The position numbers and the translations under genes are program-made. Shown in pieces: positions 51,648-60,396 of a DNA stretch of 64,000 nucleotides (within the stretch, counting starts at the first letter, position 1; the number at the start of each line of letters is the position of its first letter). The stretch comes from Bog-532 sp963824545 (GTDB taxonomy: Bacteria; Actinomycetota; Actinomycetes; Streptosporangiales; Streptosporangiaceae), in assembly GCA_963824545.1 (NCBI GenBank), contig CAWGPP010000002.1:248001-312000 (forward strand), written 5' to 3'. A model generated the notes under the pieces. That model was not told the origin of the DNA, ran no database searches, and saw only the letters and a program-made list of their open reading frames with translations.

Positions 51648-52055
51648 ATGGCGTCTCAGCTGAATCCGTACCTCAACTTCGACGGCACCACCCGCCAGGC
51701 AATGGAGTTCTACCAGCGGGTGTTCGGCGGCACCCTCACCCTCAACACGTTCGCCGACCTGGGGGCCAAGGACTCGCCCGACGCCGACCGCATCATGCAC
51801 GCGATGCTCGAAACGGACGCCGGCTACACGCTCATGGCCGCCGACGTCACCAGCGACATGGAATACCATCCCATGGGCGGCTTCGCGATCAGCCTCAGCG
51901 GTGACGACGGCGAGGCCCTGCGCGGCTACTTCGGGCAGCTGTCGGCCGGCGGGACCACGACCATGCCGTTGCAGAAGCAGGTCTGGGGCGACGAGTTCGG
52001 CATGTGCCTGGACCAGTTCGGCGTCTCCTGGCTGGTCAACATCTCCCAGCCGTAG
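51648..52055 (+). CDS. VOC (glyoxalase/PhnB-like) family protein
   Basis: A 135-residue protein of the PhnB-like branch of the vicinal-oxygen-chelate fold: LNPYLNFDGTTRQAMEFYQR, VFGGTLTLNTFADLG, RIMHAMLETDAGYTLMAADV, GDDGEALRGYFGQLSAGGTT, VWGDEFGMCLDQFGVSWLVN. It has the GGAAACG site before ATG 51648. Likely a small-molecule-binding or resistance-type protein. Confidence 0.88.
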   Translation: MASQLNPYLNFDGTTRQAMEFYQRVFGGTLTLNTFADLGAKDSPDADRIMHAMLETDAGYTLMAADVTSDMEYHPMGGFAISLSGDDGEALRGYFGQLSAGGTTTMPLQKQVWGDEFGMCLDQFGVSWLVNISQP

Positions 52056-52147
52056 GCACGGGAACGCGGCCCGCCGGGACACCCCGGCGGAGCTCTGCCC
52101 TGGCGGCGGGCCCGCGGCAGGCACGCCGTAGGGCGCGCGGCAGGCAC

Positions 52148-52170
52148 GGCGCCGGGCACCGCCCGGCGCC
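52148..52170. terminator. Terminator between convergent VOC and FKBP genes
   Basis: GGCGCCGGGC (52148-52157), loop ACC, GCCCGGCGCC (52161-52170): a perfect 10-bp stem. Confidence 0.8.
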
Positions 52171-52193
52171 GCGCGGTTCCCGCTCGGCTGGCG

Positions 52194-52565
52194 TCAGGCC
52201 GACACCAGGTCGCACACGAAGATGAGGGTCTCGCCCGGCGAGATCACGTTCCCGGCGCCGCGCTCGCCGTAGGCCAGATCCGGCGGGATGATCAGCTGGC
52301 GGCGGCCGCCGACCTTCATCCCCTGCACGCCCTGGTCCCAGCCGGCGATGACCCGCCCCGCGCCCAGCTGGAACTGCAGCGGGTCACCCCGGTTCCAGCT
52401 CGCGTCGAATTCCTCGCCGGTCGAATAGGCGACCCCGACGTAGTGAACCTGGACCGTGTCGCCCGCCTTCGCCTCGTGGCCGTCACCTTCCCAGATGTCG
52501 GTGATGTGCAGGGCGGTGGGCGGCTCCCCGCCCGGAAAGTCGATCTCGGGCTTGCCGATGCTCAT
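52194..52565 (-). CDS. FKBP-type peptidyl-prolyl cis-trans isomerase
   Basis: A 123-residue cytosolic FKBP. Motifs are GDTVQVHYVGVAYSTGEEFD, RGDPLQFQLGAGRVIAGWDQ (active-site V-I-x-G-W-D), GVQGMKVGGRRQLIIPPDLA and YGERGAGNVISPGETLIFVC. It catalyses proline isomerisation in protein folding. All usual FK506-pocket residues (Tyr, Asp, Phe, Val-Ile, Trp, Tyr) appear present. Confidence 0.95.
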   Translation of the reverse strand: MSIGKPEIDFPGGEPPTALHITDIWEGDGHEAKAGDTVQVHYVGVAYSTGEEFDASWNRGDPLQFQLGAGRVIAGWDQGVQGMKVGGRRQLIIPPDLAYGERGAGNVISPGETLIFVCDLVSA

Positions 52566-52715
52566 ACTGGCCTCTCTCGGTAGCTCTCAACAGCGCCAGG
52601 TTATGCGTGACCTGTGCGGTGAGACGGCCGTTTCCGCGGCAGGGCCTGCCGGCCCTGGCGGCAGCGACGGCCGATGCGGATGCGCGGCCGGGTCATTGTC
52701 GGTAGAAAGGGCTGC

Positions 52716-54383
52716 ATGACGGATGCCGACGGAGGAGGCCCCCGGCTGGTACTTGGCCCGCTGCTGCGTTACGTCGGCGAGACCGAAGCCACGATATGGG
52801 TGGAGACCGACCGCGCCTGCCAGGCCGGGGTCCTGGGCCACCAGGCGCGAACGTTTGAGGTGTCCGGGCACCACTACGCGCTGGTCGTGGTCGGTGGCCT
52901 GCAGCCAGGAGCCGAGTACGTGTACCAGGTCACGCTGGATGGCGCCGTCCGCTGGCCGCAACCGGGCTCGCCTTACCCGCCCAGCGTGCTCCGGACGCTG
53001 GATCCGGGCCGGCCGCTGCGGCTGCTCTTCGGTTCCTGCCGGATCGCCGAGCTGCCGGTTCCGCCGCGCAGCCGCAAGCGCGCGGCGGACGAGCAGGCAC
53101 ACGGAGCCGACGCCCTGGACGCCTGCGCCGCCGACCTGGCCGCCGCGCCGCCCGGCGGCCTGCCCGATCTCCTGCTGCTGATCGGCGATCAGGTCTACGC
53201 CGACGACGTGAACCCGGAGACGCGGACGTTCATCGAGCAGCGGCGGGACCCGGCCGTGGCGCCGGGGTATGAGATCGCGGACTTCGCCGAGTACTGCCAC
53301 CTGTACCGGCAGGCCTGGACCGAGCCCGCGGTGCGCTGGCTGCTGTCGGTCATCCCGACCGCGATGATCTTCGACGACCACGACGTGCACGACGACTGGA
53401 ACACCTCGGCCGCCTGGCGGCGTGAATACCAAGCCAAGCCATGGTGGCGGGACCGGATCACCGGCGCCTACATGAGCTACTGGATCTATCAGCATCTCGG
53501 CAACCTTTCGCCGGAGGACCTGGGCAAGAACGACGTGTGGCGGCGGGTGCAGGAGACGCCGGGGGACGCGGCCGCGGTGCTCCGCGACCTCGCGGCCTGC
53601 GCCGATGACCCGTCCGGCGGCATCCGGTGGAGCTACCGGCGGACCCTCGGCCGGACCCGGGTGGTCGTCATCGATTCGCGCGGCGGCCGGGTGGTCGACG
53701 AGGGCGGCCGGCTGATGGTCAACGAGACCGAATGGCAGTGGGTGACGGAGTTGGTGTCCGGTGACCGGGACCACGTGGTGCTGGCCAGTTCGCTGCCGCT
53801 GCTGCTGCCGCGCGGCATCCACGACCTGGAAGCGTGGAACGAGGCCGTCTGCCGCGGGGCCTGGGGCCGGCGCTTCGCCCGCGTCGGCGAGCGAATCCGC
53901 CAGACGGCGGACCTGGAGCACTGGGCCGCCTTCGGCGCGTCGTTCGCGGCCTTCGAACGGCTGCTGACCGGGCTCGCGACCGGGGCGTTCGGTGAGCCGC
54001 CGGCCTCGGTCACCGTGCTGGGCGGCGACATCCACCACAGTTACCTGGCCGCGGTGAGCTTCCCGGCCGGGACCGAGCCGCGCAGCGCGGTCTACCAGGC
54101 GGTCTGCTCGCCGATTCATAACCTCTTGCCGGGCGCGTTCCGGCGCGGGCAGGAGATGGCCACCTCCCGGGCGGGCGAACTGGGTGGCCGGGCGCTCGCC
54201 GCGCTGGCCGGGGTGGCCAAGCCGCAGATCCGGTGGCAGATCACCCACGGTCCCTGGTTCGACAACATGCTGTCCGCGCTCGAATTCGACGGCCGTACGG
54301 CGCGCATCCGGTTCGACCGCACCGTTCCCGGCGCCGCCGGCAGCCCGCATCTCGAGCCGGTCTGCGAAACGGGCCTTAGCTGA
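52716..54383 (+). CDS. PhoD-like phosphatase/metallophosphoesterase
   Basis: A 555-residue protein from ATG 52716 (GAAAGG upstream). An N-terminal Fn3-like domain (EATIWVETDRACQAGVLGHQ, YALVVVGGLQPGAEYVYQVT) is followed by the PhoD catalytic core: LLFGSCRIAE, LLLIGDQVYADDV, AMIFDDHDVHDDWN, VVVIDSRGGRVVDE, VTVLGGDIHHSYLA. The D-Q-V-Y-A-D, D-D-H-D and G-D-x-H-H motifs hold the metals. There is no Tat signal, so unlike secreted PhoD it is probably cytosolic. Confidence 0.9.
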   Translation: MTDADGGGPRLVLGPLLRYVGETEATIWVETDRACQAGVLGHQARTFEVSGHHYALVVVGGLQPGAEYVYQVTLDGAVRWPQPGSPYPPSVLRTLDPGRPLRLLFGSCRIAELPVPPRSRKRAADEQAHGADALDACAADLAAAPPGGLPDLLLLIGDQVYADDVNPETRTFIEQRRDPAVAPGYEIADFAEYCHLYRQAWTEPAVRWLLSVIPTAMIFDDHDVHDDWNTSAAWRREYQAKPWWRDRITGAYMSYWIYQHLGNLSPEDLGKNDVWRRVQETPGDAAAVLRDLAACADDPSGGIRWSYRRTLGRTRVVVIDSRGGRVVDEGGRLMVNETEWQWVTELVSGDRDHVVLASSLPLLLPRGIHDLEAWNEAVCRGAWGRRFARVGERIRQTADLEHWAAFGASFAAFERLLTGLATGAFGEPPASVTVLGGDIHHSYLAAVSFPAGTEPRSAVYQAVCSPIHNLLPGAFRRGQEMATSRAGELGGRALAALAGVAKPQIRWQITHGPWFDNMLSALEFDGRTARIRFDRTVPGAAGSPHLEPVCETGLS

Positions 54384-54517
54384 GCCGGTTCCCGCCCCTA
54401 TCACCGCAATCCCACCCGTCCCGTCTGCCCTGCCCCCACGCTCGGCGCGCGCTCTGTCCGCTTCTCGTCAACAACGTGTTCCCCATCCGCACCACCCCAT
54501 CATCACCCGGCTGGTTT

Positions 54518-54557
54518 GTGTGCGATAACGGCCTGCTCTGGCAGCCTTATCGCACAC
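54518..54557. repeat. Perfect inverted repeat upstream of the GNAT gene
   Basis: GTGTGCGATAA (54518-54528) and TTATCGCACAC (54547-54557) form 11-bp arms around 18 bases. It lies 44 bases before GTG 54602 and just upstream of the expected -35. It is A/T-containing, unlike local terminators. Either an operator or a terminator for the PhoD gene. Confidence 0.65.
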
Positions 54558-54601
54558 GTTTCGGGCCTACGGGGTGGTTCTCGGTGCGGCACAATCGGTG
54601 G

Positions 54602-55411
54602 GTGTCTGACGCGTGCGGTTACCCGGGCGGTGACGGGCCGGCGCCGTCAGCCCCGGGCAGCCGGAAAGTGGTGCGGGGCCTGCAGGAAAGAGCGGCCCGG
54701 GCTTTCCCGGCGGAGCATGTGCAGGATGCGGGCGGGTGGCAGCTGCGCCATTCCCCCGGCGGCGCCTGGTGGGTGAGCGCGGTGCTGCCGCACGCCGGGG
54801 GCGGGCCGGGCCCGCTGGAGCGCAGGGTCGCCGGGGCGGAGGAGTTCTACGCCGCCCGTGGCGCGGCCGCGCGCTTCCAGATCAGCCCGGCGGGCTGCCC
54901 GGACGGGCTCGACGCCGTGCTGGCCGGGCGCGGTTACCGGCGCCACGGCTCGATGTCGCTGCAGGTGGCGCCGACCGCGCGGGTGCTGGAACACGCGCCG
55001 GTCGGCCCGCTGCGTATCCACCTGGACGACCATCCGGCGGGTCCGTGGTTCGGCCTGTGGCACGTGGTGCACGGCGGTGGCTGGGACGCCCGTGCCGAGT
55101 GGGACATGCTGGCCCGGGTCCGGGGGCCGTCGGCCTACGCCTGCGCGATGATCGGAGACGACGTCGCCGCGGTGGGCCGCGCGGTCGCCGACACCGGCTG
55201 GGCGGGCGTGTTCGGGATGGCCACGCGGCCCGCGGTGCGGGGGAGAGGCGCGGCCCGCGAGGTGCTCGCCGCGCTGGCCGGCTGGGCCCGCGCGAACGCC
55301 GCCGGCCGCATGTATCTGCAGGTGGAGCGGGACAACGGGCCGGCTCTGCGGCTGTACGAGCGGGCGGGTTTCCGCGAGATGTGCGGGTACCACTACCGCA
55401 CCGCGGGGTGA
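54602..55411 (+). CDS. GNAT acetyltransferase
   Basis: A 269-residue protein from GTG 54602. A CACAAT box 6 bases upstream suggests a leaderless message. The N-terminal half resembles a degenerate GNAT unit (GAEEFYAARGAAARFQISPA, LDAVLAGRGYRRHGSMSLQV). The C-terminal half is complete: VFGMATRPAVRGRGAAREVL (acetyl-CoA R-G-x-G-A loop) and YLQVERDNGPALRLYERAGF. This layout is common in actinobacterial GNAT pairs. Substrate unknown. Confidence 0.87.
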   Translation: MSDACGYPGGDGPAPSAPGSRKVVRGLQERAARAFPAEHVQDAGGWQLRHSPGGAWWVSAVLPHAGGGPGPLERRVAGAEEFYAARGAAARFQISPAGCPDGLDAVLAGRGYRRHGSMSLQVAPTARVLEHAPVGPLRIHLDDHPAGPWFGLWHVVHGGGWDARAEWDMLARVRGPSAYACAMIGDDVAAVGRAVADTGWAGVFGMATRPAVRGRGAAREVLAALAGWARANAAGRMYLQVERDNGPALRLYERAGFREMCGYHYRTAG

Positions 55412-55431
55412 GCGGCAGGCGCTGGCCCGGG

Positions 55432-55854
55432 TCAGCGGGCCGGTGCGTCCAGCCCGAGGCGGCGCTGCTCGATGATCAGGCACCGGTCCTCGACGTAGAG
55501 CAGGCCGGCGCGCTCGGCGATGGCGCGCGCCTCGGCCGAGGCGATGCCCAGCTGGAGCCACAGCGCGGTGGCGCCTGCCGCGACCGCCTGGCGGGCGATG
55601 TCCGGCGCCTGCCCGGGCGGCCGGAACACATCGACGAGCCCGACCTGTTCCGGGACGTCGCCGACGGTCCGGTAGACGGGTTCGCCGAGAATCGTGCTGG
55701 CGTGCGGGTTGACCGGGATGATGCGCCAGCCGTGCCGCTGCATGTGCGCCGGCACCGAATGCGCCGCCTTGGCCGGCGCAACGCTCGCGCCGACCACGGT
55801 AATGGTGTCGTAGGTGGTCAGGATGCGCTCGACAAGCGCGTCGGTGCCGCTCAC
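55432..55854 (-). CDS. CoA-binding protein (YccU-like)
   Basis: A 140-residue single-domain CoA-binding Rossmann protein: TITVVGASVAPAKAAHSVPA, HMQRHGWRIIPVNPHASTIL, GEPVYRTVGDVPEQVGLVDV, FRPPGQAPDIARQAVAAGAT, LWLQLGIASAEARAIAERAG, LYVEDRCLIIEQRRL. The W-L-Q-x-G and E-D-R-C blocks are typical. No catalytic function is known for the family. Confidence 0.9.
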   Translation of the reverse strand: MSGTDALVERILTTYDTITVVGASVAPAKAAHSVPAHMQRHGWRIIPVNPHASTILGEPVYRTVGDVPEQVGLVDVFRPPGQAPDIARQAVAAGATALWLQLGIASAEARAIAERAGLLYVEDRCLIIEQRRLGLDAPAR

Positions 55855-56029
55855 CCGCTCACCTTAACCCGGAACGTCTGGCGGCGGCGGTGCGCCGGGT
55901 GGGCCGGGCTAGTAGCCCAGGCGGCCTGCTGCGGCCGGTACCCCCAGCGGGAATGTTCCGCGTCATCTCGTTTGGCGGCCGTCGGCGTGGACAGATGAAG
56001 CGGACAACACAACGGAAAGGACCCGCGTC

Positions 56030-56203
56030 ATGGCGACGGAAGACAAGGCGGCCCACAAGGCCACGGAAATCAAGGGCGACGTCAAGGAGACCCTGGGCAA
56101 GGCGACCGGCGACCGGGAAATGGAAGCCGAGGGCAAGGGCGACCAGGCCAAGGGCAACCTCAAGCAGGCCGGGGACAAGGTCAAGGACGCGTTCAAGAAG
56201 TAG
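56030..56203 (+). CDS. CsbD family stress-response protein
   Basis: A 57-residue, highly charged Lys/Glu/Gly-rich protein: DKAAHKATEIKGDVKETLGK, TGDREMEAEGKGDQAKGNLK, QAGDKVKDAFKK. This is the CsbD pattern, with the I-K-G-x-x-K-E...G-D...E-G-K-x-D-Q-x-x-G core. CsbD proteins accumulate in general stress. ATG 56030 has an AAAGGA site. Confidence 0.92.
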   Translation: MATEDKAAHKATEIKGDVKETLGKATGDREMEAEGKGDQAKGNLKQAGDKVKDAFKK

Positions 56204-56233
56204 CGGGGCCCGCGGCCGCCGGTCCGCAGGCCT

Positions 56234-56265
56234 GCCGGTCTGCGCGGCCGCCGGTCTGCGCGGCC
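56234..56265 (+). repeat. 16-bp tandem duplication downstream of csbD-like gene
   Basis: GCCGGTCTGCGCGGCC at 56234-56249 and again at 56250-56265, 30 bases after the stop. Confidence 0.8.
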
Positions 56266-56416
56266 GCCGGCACCGCGACCGTAACGCCGCGCACCGGCAT
56301 CCGCTGTCTCAAGCCGGGACAGCTGTCTGGAGCCGGGGCGGCCGCGGCGCCCTGACGCCGCCGGATCCGGGCGCAGTACTGTTGATCTGCCCGTTCCTTC
56401 AGGCTGGGAGGCCGGC

Positions 56417-57292
56417 ATGACCGCGACCAGCGATGCGCCCGCCGTGATGCCGGCGGCGTTCTTCGGGCACGGGAACCCGATGAACGCGATCGAGATCAAC
56501 CGGTACTCCAGCGCGTGGCGGGCCTTCGGGCAGGCGGCGCCGCGCCCGCGCGCCATCCTGGTCGTGTCCGCCCACTGGTACATCAACGCGACGGCGGTCA
56601 CCGCGATGCCGCGGCCGCGCACCATCCACGACTTCTACGGATTCCCGCCGGAACTGTTCGGCGTCCAGTATCCGGCGCCCGGCCTGCCCGATCTCGCCGG
56701 CGAGATCAAGGACATCGTGAAGCCGACGTGGATCGGGGCGGACGTCGACAGCTGGGGGATCGATCACGGCACCTGGTCGGTCCTCGTGCACGCCTTCCCT
56801 GACGCGTCCATCCCGGTGGTCCAGCTGTCGGTCAACGCCGACAAGGACTTCGATTACCACCTGGAGCTGGGGCGGAAGCTGGCCCCGCTGCGCGAGCGCG
56901 GTGTGCTGGTGATCGCCAGCGGCAACGTAGTGCACAACCTGCGCGCGGTGCAATGGAGCATGACCGACGACGGTTATGACTGGGCGCAACGTTTCGACGA
57001 GGACGCCAAAGCCCAGATGCTGTCCGATCCGACGGCCGTGGCCCGGCTCGACGGCCATCACGACTACCGCCACGCCGTGCCGACGCCGGACCACTTCATC
57101 CCGCTGCTCTACCTGGCCGGGCTGGCCGGTGCGGAGAGTCCCGGCGACGTTGACGTACTTGTCGACGGCTACACCTACGGCTCGCTGTCCATGACGGCCT
57201 ACACCCTCGGGCTCGCCTGCCCCCACGCCGAAGGCACCGGCGGGTCCCCGCAGCCGCCCGGCGACCTCCCCGCCGACGAGACCAACATCTGA
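56417..57292 (+). CDS. Extradiol dioxygenase, LigB/DODA (YgiD-like) family
   Basis: A 291-residue protein. PAAFFGHGNPMNAIEINRYS (first metal His), ILVVSAHWYINATAVTAM (second His), IDHGTWSVLVHAFPDASIPV (catalytic His region), and VLVIASGNVVHNLRAVQWSM match the 4,5-DOPA dioxygenase-like enzymes, which open catechol rings using a divalent metal. C-terminus SMTAYTLG is conserved. The start is 13 bases after a good GGGAGG site. Standing alone, so the natural substrate is unclear. Confidence 0.9.
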   Translation: MTATSDAPAVMPAAFFGHGNPMNAIEINRYSSAWRAFGQAAPRPRAILVVSAHWYINATAVTAMPRPRTIHDFYGFPPELFGVQYPAPGLPDLAGEIKDIVKPTWIGADVDSWGIDHGTWSVLVHAFPDASIPVVQLSVNADKDFDYHLELGRKLAPLRERGVLVIASGNVVHNLRAVQWSMTDDGYDWAQRFDEDAKAQMLSDPTAVARLDGHHDYRHAVPTPDHFIPLLYLAGLAGAESPGDVDVLVDGYTYGSLSMTAYTLGLACPHAEGTGGSPQPPGDLPADETNI

Positions 57293-57319
57293 ACCGGCCG
57301 GCCCGGCAGAAAGCCAGGG

Positions 57320-57410
57320 CCGCAAGCCGGGGCCGCAAGCCGGGGCCGCAAGCCGGGGCCGCAAGCCGGGGCCGCAAGCCGGGGCCGCAAGCCGGGGCCG
57401 CAAGCCGGGG
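57320..57410 (+). repeat. 13-bp tandem repeat, seven copies
   Basis: Seven exact copies of CCGCAAGCCGGGG between the convergent dioxygenase and GNAT genes, starting 28 bases after the dioxygenase stop. No spacers. Confidence 0.92.
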
Positions 57411-57425
57411 CCGCCGGAAGGGCCG

Positions 57426-57866
57426 TCAGGGGATCGGCCGCCTCATCCGCGGTGCGGGCCCGAAGTTCGTCTCGGCGACGCCGCAGTCGGTGAATCCGGC
57501 GGCGCGGTAAAAGTCCCGTGCGTGCGGGTTGGCGGTCACTTCGACGCATCGCACACCCCGCGCCCGCAGCACCTCGGCGATGCGGTTGACCAGGGCCGTG
57601 GCGATCCCGCGCCGCATCCATGCCGGATCGACGAACAGGTCCTCCAGGTCGGTGGTTCCGCCGACGTCGATCCAGGTGGCGAAGCCAACGACCGCGCCGT
57701 CCCGTTCCGCGACATAGGTGCGGCCGTCGGCTAGCCCGTCCGGCCCCAGAATCAGGTACTCCGGGTGGGCCAGCATGTGGTCACGGTCGCCTGCGTTGGA
57801 CAGCGACGCGCGGCGGTAGACGCCGCTGGCGGCGGGCAGGTCCGCAGGTACCCCGAGCCGGATCAT
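57426..57866 (-). CDS. GNAT acetyltransferase
   Basis: A 146-residue N-acetyltransferase from ATG 57866. It reads MIRLGVPADLPAASGVYRRA, TYVAERDGAVVGFATWIDVG, LEDLFVDPAWMRRGIATALV (acetyl-CoA loop R-R-G-I-A) and VEVTANPHARDFYRAAGFTD. It is complete and of usual length. A longer frame upstream is not coding. Substrate unknown. Confidence 0.88.
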   Translation of the reverse strand: MIRLGVPADLPAASGVYRRASLSNAGDRDHMLAHPEYLILGPDGLADGRTYVAERDGAVVGFATWIDVGGTTDLEDLFVDPAWMRRGIATALVNRIAEVLRARGVRCVEVTANPHARDFYRAAGFTDCGVAETNFGPAPRMRRPIP

Positions 57867-57914
57867 GGCCACAGTGTGAACCAGCGGCACCGGGCCTGAA
57901 CCAGCGGGGCCCCG

Positions 57915-58259
57915 GCCGCCCAGCGCGATGCCTACCTGATCTCCCTCGCCCACCGCGATCTCGGCGAGGAGCGCATCCACGCCGCCCTCGCCCCCGCCCG
58001 CGCGGAAGCAACCTCGATCATCGAGCGCGGCCAGCGGGACGGCACGTTCGCCCGCCACCTGCCCGCCCCCGTCCTGGCCCTGGCCACGGAATCACTCGGG
58101 CTGGCCCTGCTGGACGCCCATACCGCCTCGGACTGGAGCGACCCGGCGGGCGAGGCGGCCGCCACCGCCGTCCTCATCGCCGCCGGGATCGACCCCACTT
58201 CGGCCCGCGACCTCGTGCGCGCCATCCGCACCGAGGACCCCGGACCCACTTCGCCCTAA
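57915..58259 (+). pseudogene. TetR-family regulator, C-terminal part only
   Basis: The frame to TAA 58257-58259 reads QRDAYLISLAHRDLGEERIH, AALAPARAEATSIIERGQRD, GTFARHLPAPVLALATESLG, LALLDAHTASDWSDPAGEAA and AVLIAAGIDPTSARDLVRAI. This is the ligand-binding half of a TetR repressor (E..RGQ.DG.F...L...). The DNA-binding HTH is absent and there is no in-frame start upstream. Confidence 0.7.
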
Positions 58260-58581
58260 GCCCTGCCCACCCCGGCAGATGGCAGCGTTCTGGGTGCTGT
58301 GTTCCGAGGACGAGGTCACCCGCTACGGCGGGTTTGGGGGAGGACACCCACACTTCCCTCCGCATGCCGGCTGTCGGTAACCTACTGACCAATCCGCAAC
58401 CGTTAGCCTGGGGACCCAAGGGCATTGGCCACTCACGGCTTGCAGATGCCGTGACCTGCGCCGATGTGCTTGGTCTTCGGTAAGTGGCCGTGGTTGACAG
58501 TACCGCGCGTGCCGACGCACGTAGCGGGCACGCAACGCCTTGACCAACGGCTCGGCCGCGCGCTTTGGGAAGGCGGATGCC
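58260..58581. other. Intergenic region before the trehalose synthase gene
   Basis: About 320 bases with no gene. A TTGACA (58494-58499) could be a -35 box but has no good -10 partner. A small hairpin (ACCCGC/GCGGGT, 58318-58334) lies near the left end. Confidence 0.4.
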
Positions 58582-60006
58582 GTGAGCCTGGTGCACACTG
58601 TGGAGGTGCCGCGGCGGCCTGTGTCGCTGATGGAGCCCATCATCGGCGCCGCGCGGTACGAGCAGCTGGTCCGGGCCGCCGACCAGCTGCGGCCCGCGCT
58701 GGCCGGGCGCACCATCTGGAACGTCAACTCGACCGCGGCCGGCGGCGGGGTCGCCGAGATGCTGCAGGTACTGGTCGGGTACATACAGGATCTGGACATC
58801 CTGACCGGCTGGCTGACGATCACCGGCGACGCCGGGTTCTTCGCGACCACCAAGCGGCTGCACAACCAGATCCACGGCGACCCCGCCGGCGCCCCGCTCA
58901 GCGCGGCGGAGGCCGGTCATTACGCGCGGATACTGGCCGCGAACGCGGTGGAGCTGCTTTCCCGGGTCCGGCCCGGCGATGTGGTACTGCTGCACGACCC
59001 GCAGACCGCCGGCCTGGCCGCGCCGCTGGCGCAGGCGGGCGCCCGCGTGGTGTGGCGCTGCCACATCGGCGTCGGCTGGGAAAACGACGTGACCCGGGCG
59101 GCGTGGGGCTTCCTGCGGCCGCACCTGACCGCCGCGGAGGCCTGCGTGTTCTCGCGCCGGGAATATGTGCCGTCGTGGATACCCGCGGAGAAGGTCTGGG
59201 TCATCCCGCCGTCGATCGACCCGTTCTCCCCCAAGAACCAGCCCCTCGACGCCCAGACCGTGCGGGCCATCCTGGCGAGGCTGGGCGTGCTGGACGGTGC
59301 GGCGCCGCTTGTGCCCGGGAGGTTCGTGCGCCGCAACGGCGATGCGGACGTCGTCACCAGGCCAGCGGTCGTCATTGGCGAGGGCCGCCCTGGACCCGAT
59401 GATCCGGTGCTGGTCCAGGTCTCCCGCTGGGACCGGCTCAAGGATATGGCCGGGGTCATGCGGGGCTTCGCCGACCATGTCGTGCCCGGCGGCGACGGGT
59501 ACCTGATGCTTGTCGGCCCGGCAGTCAAGAATGTCAGCGACGATCCGGAGGGCGCAGCCGTCTACGGTGAATGCCTGTTGCAGTGGCACGGTCTAAGTCC
59601 CGCTGCCCGGGCGCGTGCCCTGCTGGTTACGCTGCCGCTCGATGACATCGACGAGAACGCGGCCATGGTCAACGCGTTGCAGCGGCACGCCACCATCATC
59701 GTGCAGAAGAGCCTGGCTGAAGGGTTCGGGCTGACCGTGTCCGAGGGAATGTGGAAGGGACGGCCGGTCATCGGCTCGGCGGTCGGCGGGATCATTGACC
59801 AGATCGCCCCGGGCACGGGCATCCTGCTGCCCGATGCCGCCGACCTGACGGCGTTCGGATCGGCAGCCCGCCTGCTGCTCGGCGACCAGGACCAGGCAAC
59901 CCGGATGGGCCAGGCCGCCCACGCCTACGTCCGCGAGAACTTCCTCGGGGATGGGCACCTGCTGCGCTACGCCAGGCTGCTCGGCACGCTGATCGGCGAA
60001 GGTTAG
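58582..60006 (+). CDS. Trehalose synthase-like GT4 glycosyltransferase (TreT type)
   Basis: A 474-residue enzyme from GTG 58582, with GGAAGG 8 bases upstream. The N-terminal Rossmann domain reads TIWNVNSTAAGGGVAEMLQV, LVGYIQDLDILTGWLTITGD, VVWRCHIGVGWENDVTRAAW. The C-terminal domain has PVLVQVSRWDRLKDMAGVMR, TIIVQKSLAEGFGLTVSEGM (E-G-F-G-L-T-V-S-E, nucleotide-sugar site) and RPVIGSAVGGIIDQIAPGTG. This matches TreT, which joins NDP-glucose and glucose into trehalose. Confidence 0.85.
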   Translation: MSLVHTVEVPRRPVSLMEPIIGAARYEQLVRAADQLRPALAGRTIWNVNSTAAGGGVAEMLQVLVGYIQDLDILTGWLTITGDAGFFATTKRLHNQIHGDPAGAPLSAAEAGHYARILAANAVELLSRVRPGDVVLLHDPQTAGLAAPLAQAGARVVWRCHIGVGWENDVTRAAWGFLRPHLTAAEACVFSRREYVPSWIPAEKVWVIPPSIDPFSPKNQPLDAQTVRAILARLGVLDGAAPLVPGRFVRRNGDADVVTRPAVVIGEGRPGPDDPVLVQVSRWDRLKDMAGVMRGFADHVVPGGDGYLMLVGPAVKNVSDDPEGAAVYGECLLQWHGLSPAARARALLVTLPLDDIDENAAMVNALQRHATIIVQKSLAEGFGLTVSEGMWKGRPVIGSAVGGIIDQIAPGTGILLPDAADLTAFGSAARLLLGDQDQATRMGQAAHAYVRENFLGDGHLLRYARLLGTLIGEG

Positions 60007-60078
60007 CGCGCGGCCCGCCAACTGATTGATCCGGGGTCCGGGGGCCGGGGTGTGGACGGTCTGGGCCGGATGAAGTCC

Positions 60079-60396
60079 CTAGTCGCAGTCGGGGAATGTC
60101 TCTTCGCGGATCTCGCGGAGCGTATCGTCCAGGTGCTGGAGGGCGTCGGCGGTGGCCCGTCTGGCCGCGTCGGCGGGAAGGCCGGTGGCGGTTTGCAGGC
60201 TGAGCCCGAGCTGGTACAGGCTGGCGGTGATCCGGTCGAGCAGATCCCAGCTGCGGTGAGCCTGATCAGCTGCGACAGCGGCTCGCGCCATGTCGAGGAG
60301 ATCTTCCTGCCGCCGCACACATCCACCGATGCCGCAGAGATCGCCTGACTCCGGGAGATCGGTATCGGGTGTCATGGGCGGCGACCGGCCTGTCAC
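60079..60396 (-). CDS. Small helical protein coupled to the Pat-like gene
   Basis: A 105-residue protein with GTG 60396 overlapping the TGA of the preceding gene (GTGA), which argues for coupled translation. ATG 60375 is an alternative start. It has two Cys (GDLCGIGGCVRRQEDLLDMA) and amphipathic helices (AAVAADQAHRSWDLLDRITA, LQHLDDTLREIREETFPDCD). Family not recognised. Its place suggests a partner or regulator of the acetyltransferase fusion. Confidence 0.65.
   Translation of the reverse strand: MTGRSPPMTPDTDLPESGDLCGIGGCVRRQEDLLDMARAAVAADQAHRSWDLLDRITASLYQLGLSLQTATGLPADAARRATADALQHLDDTLREIREETFPDCD

Noticed and set aside
57320..57410. CRISPR array
   Set aside because: 13-bp units without spacers; simple minisatellite.
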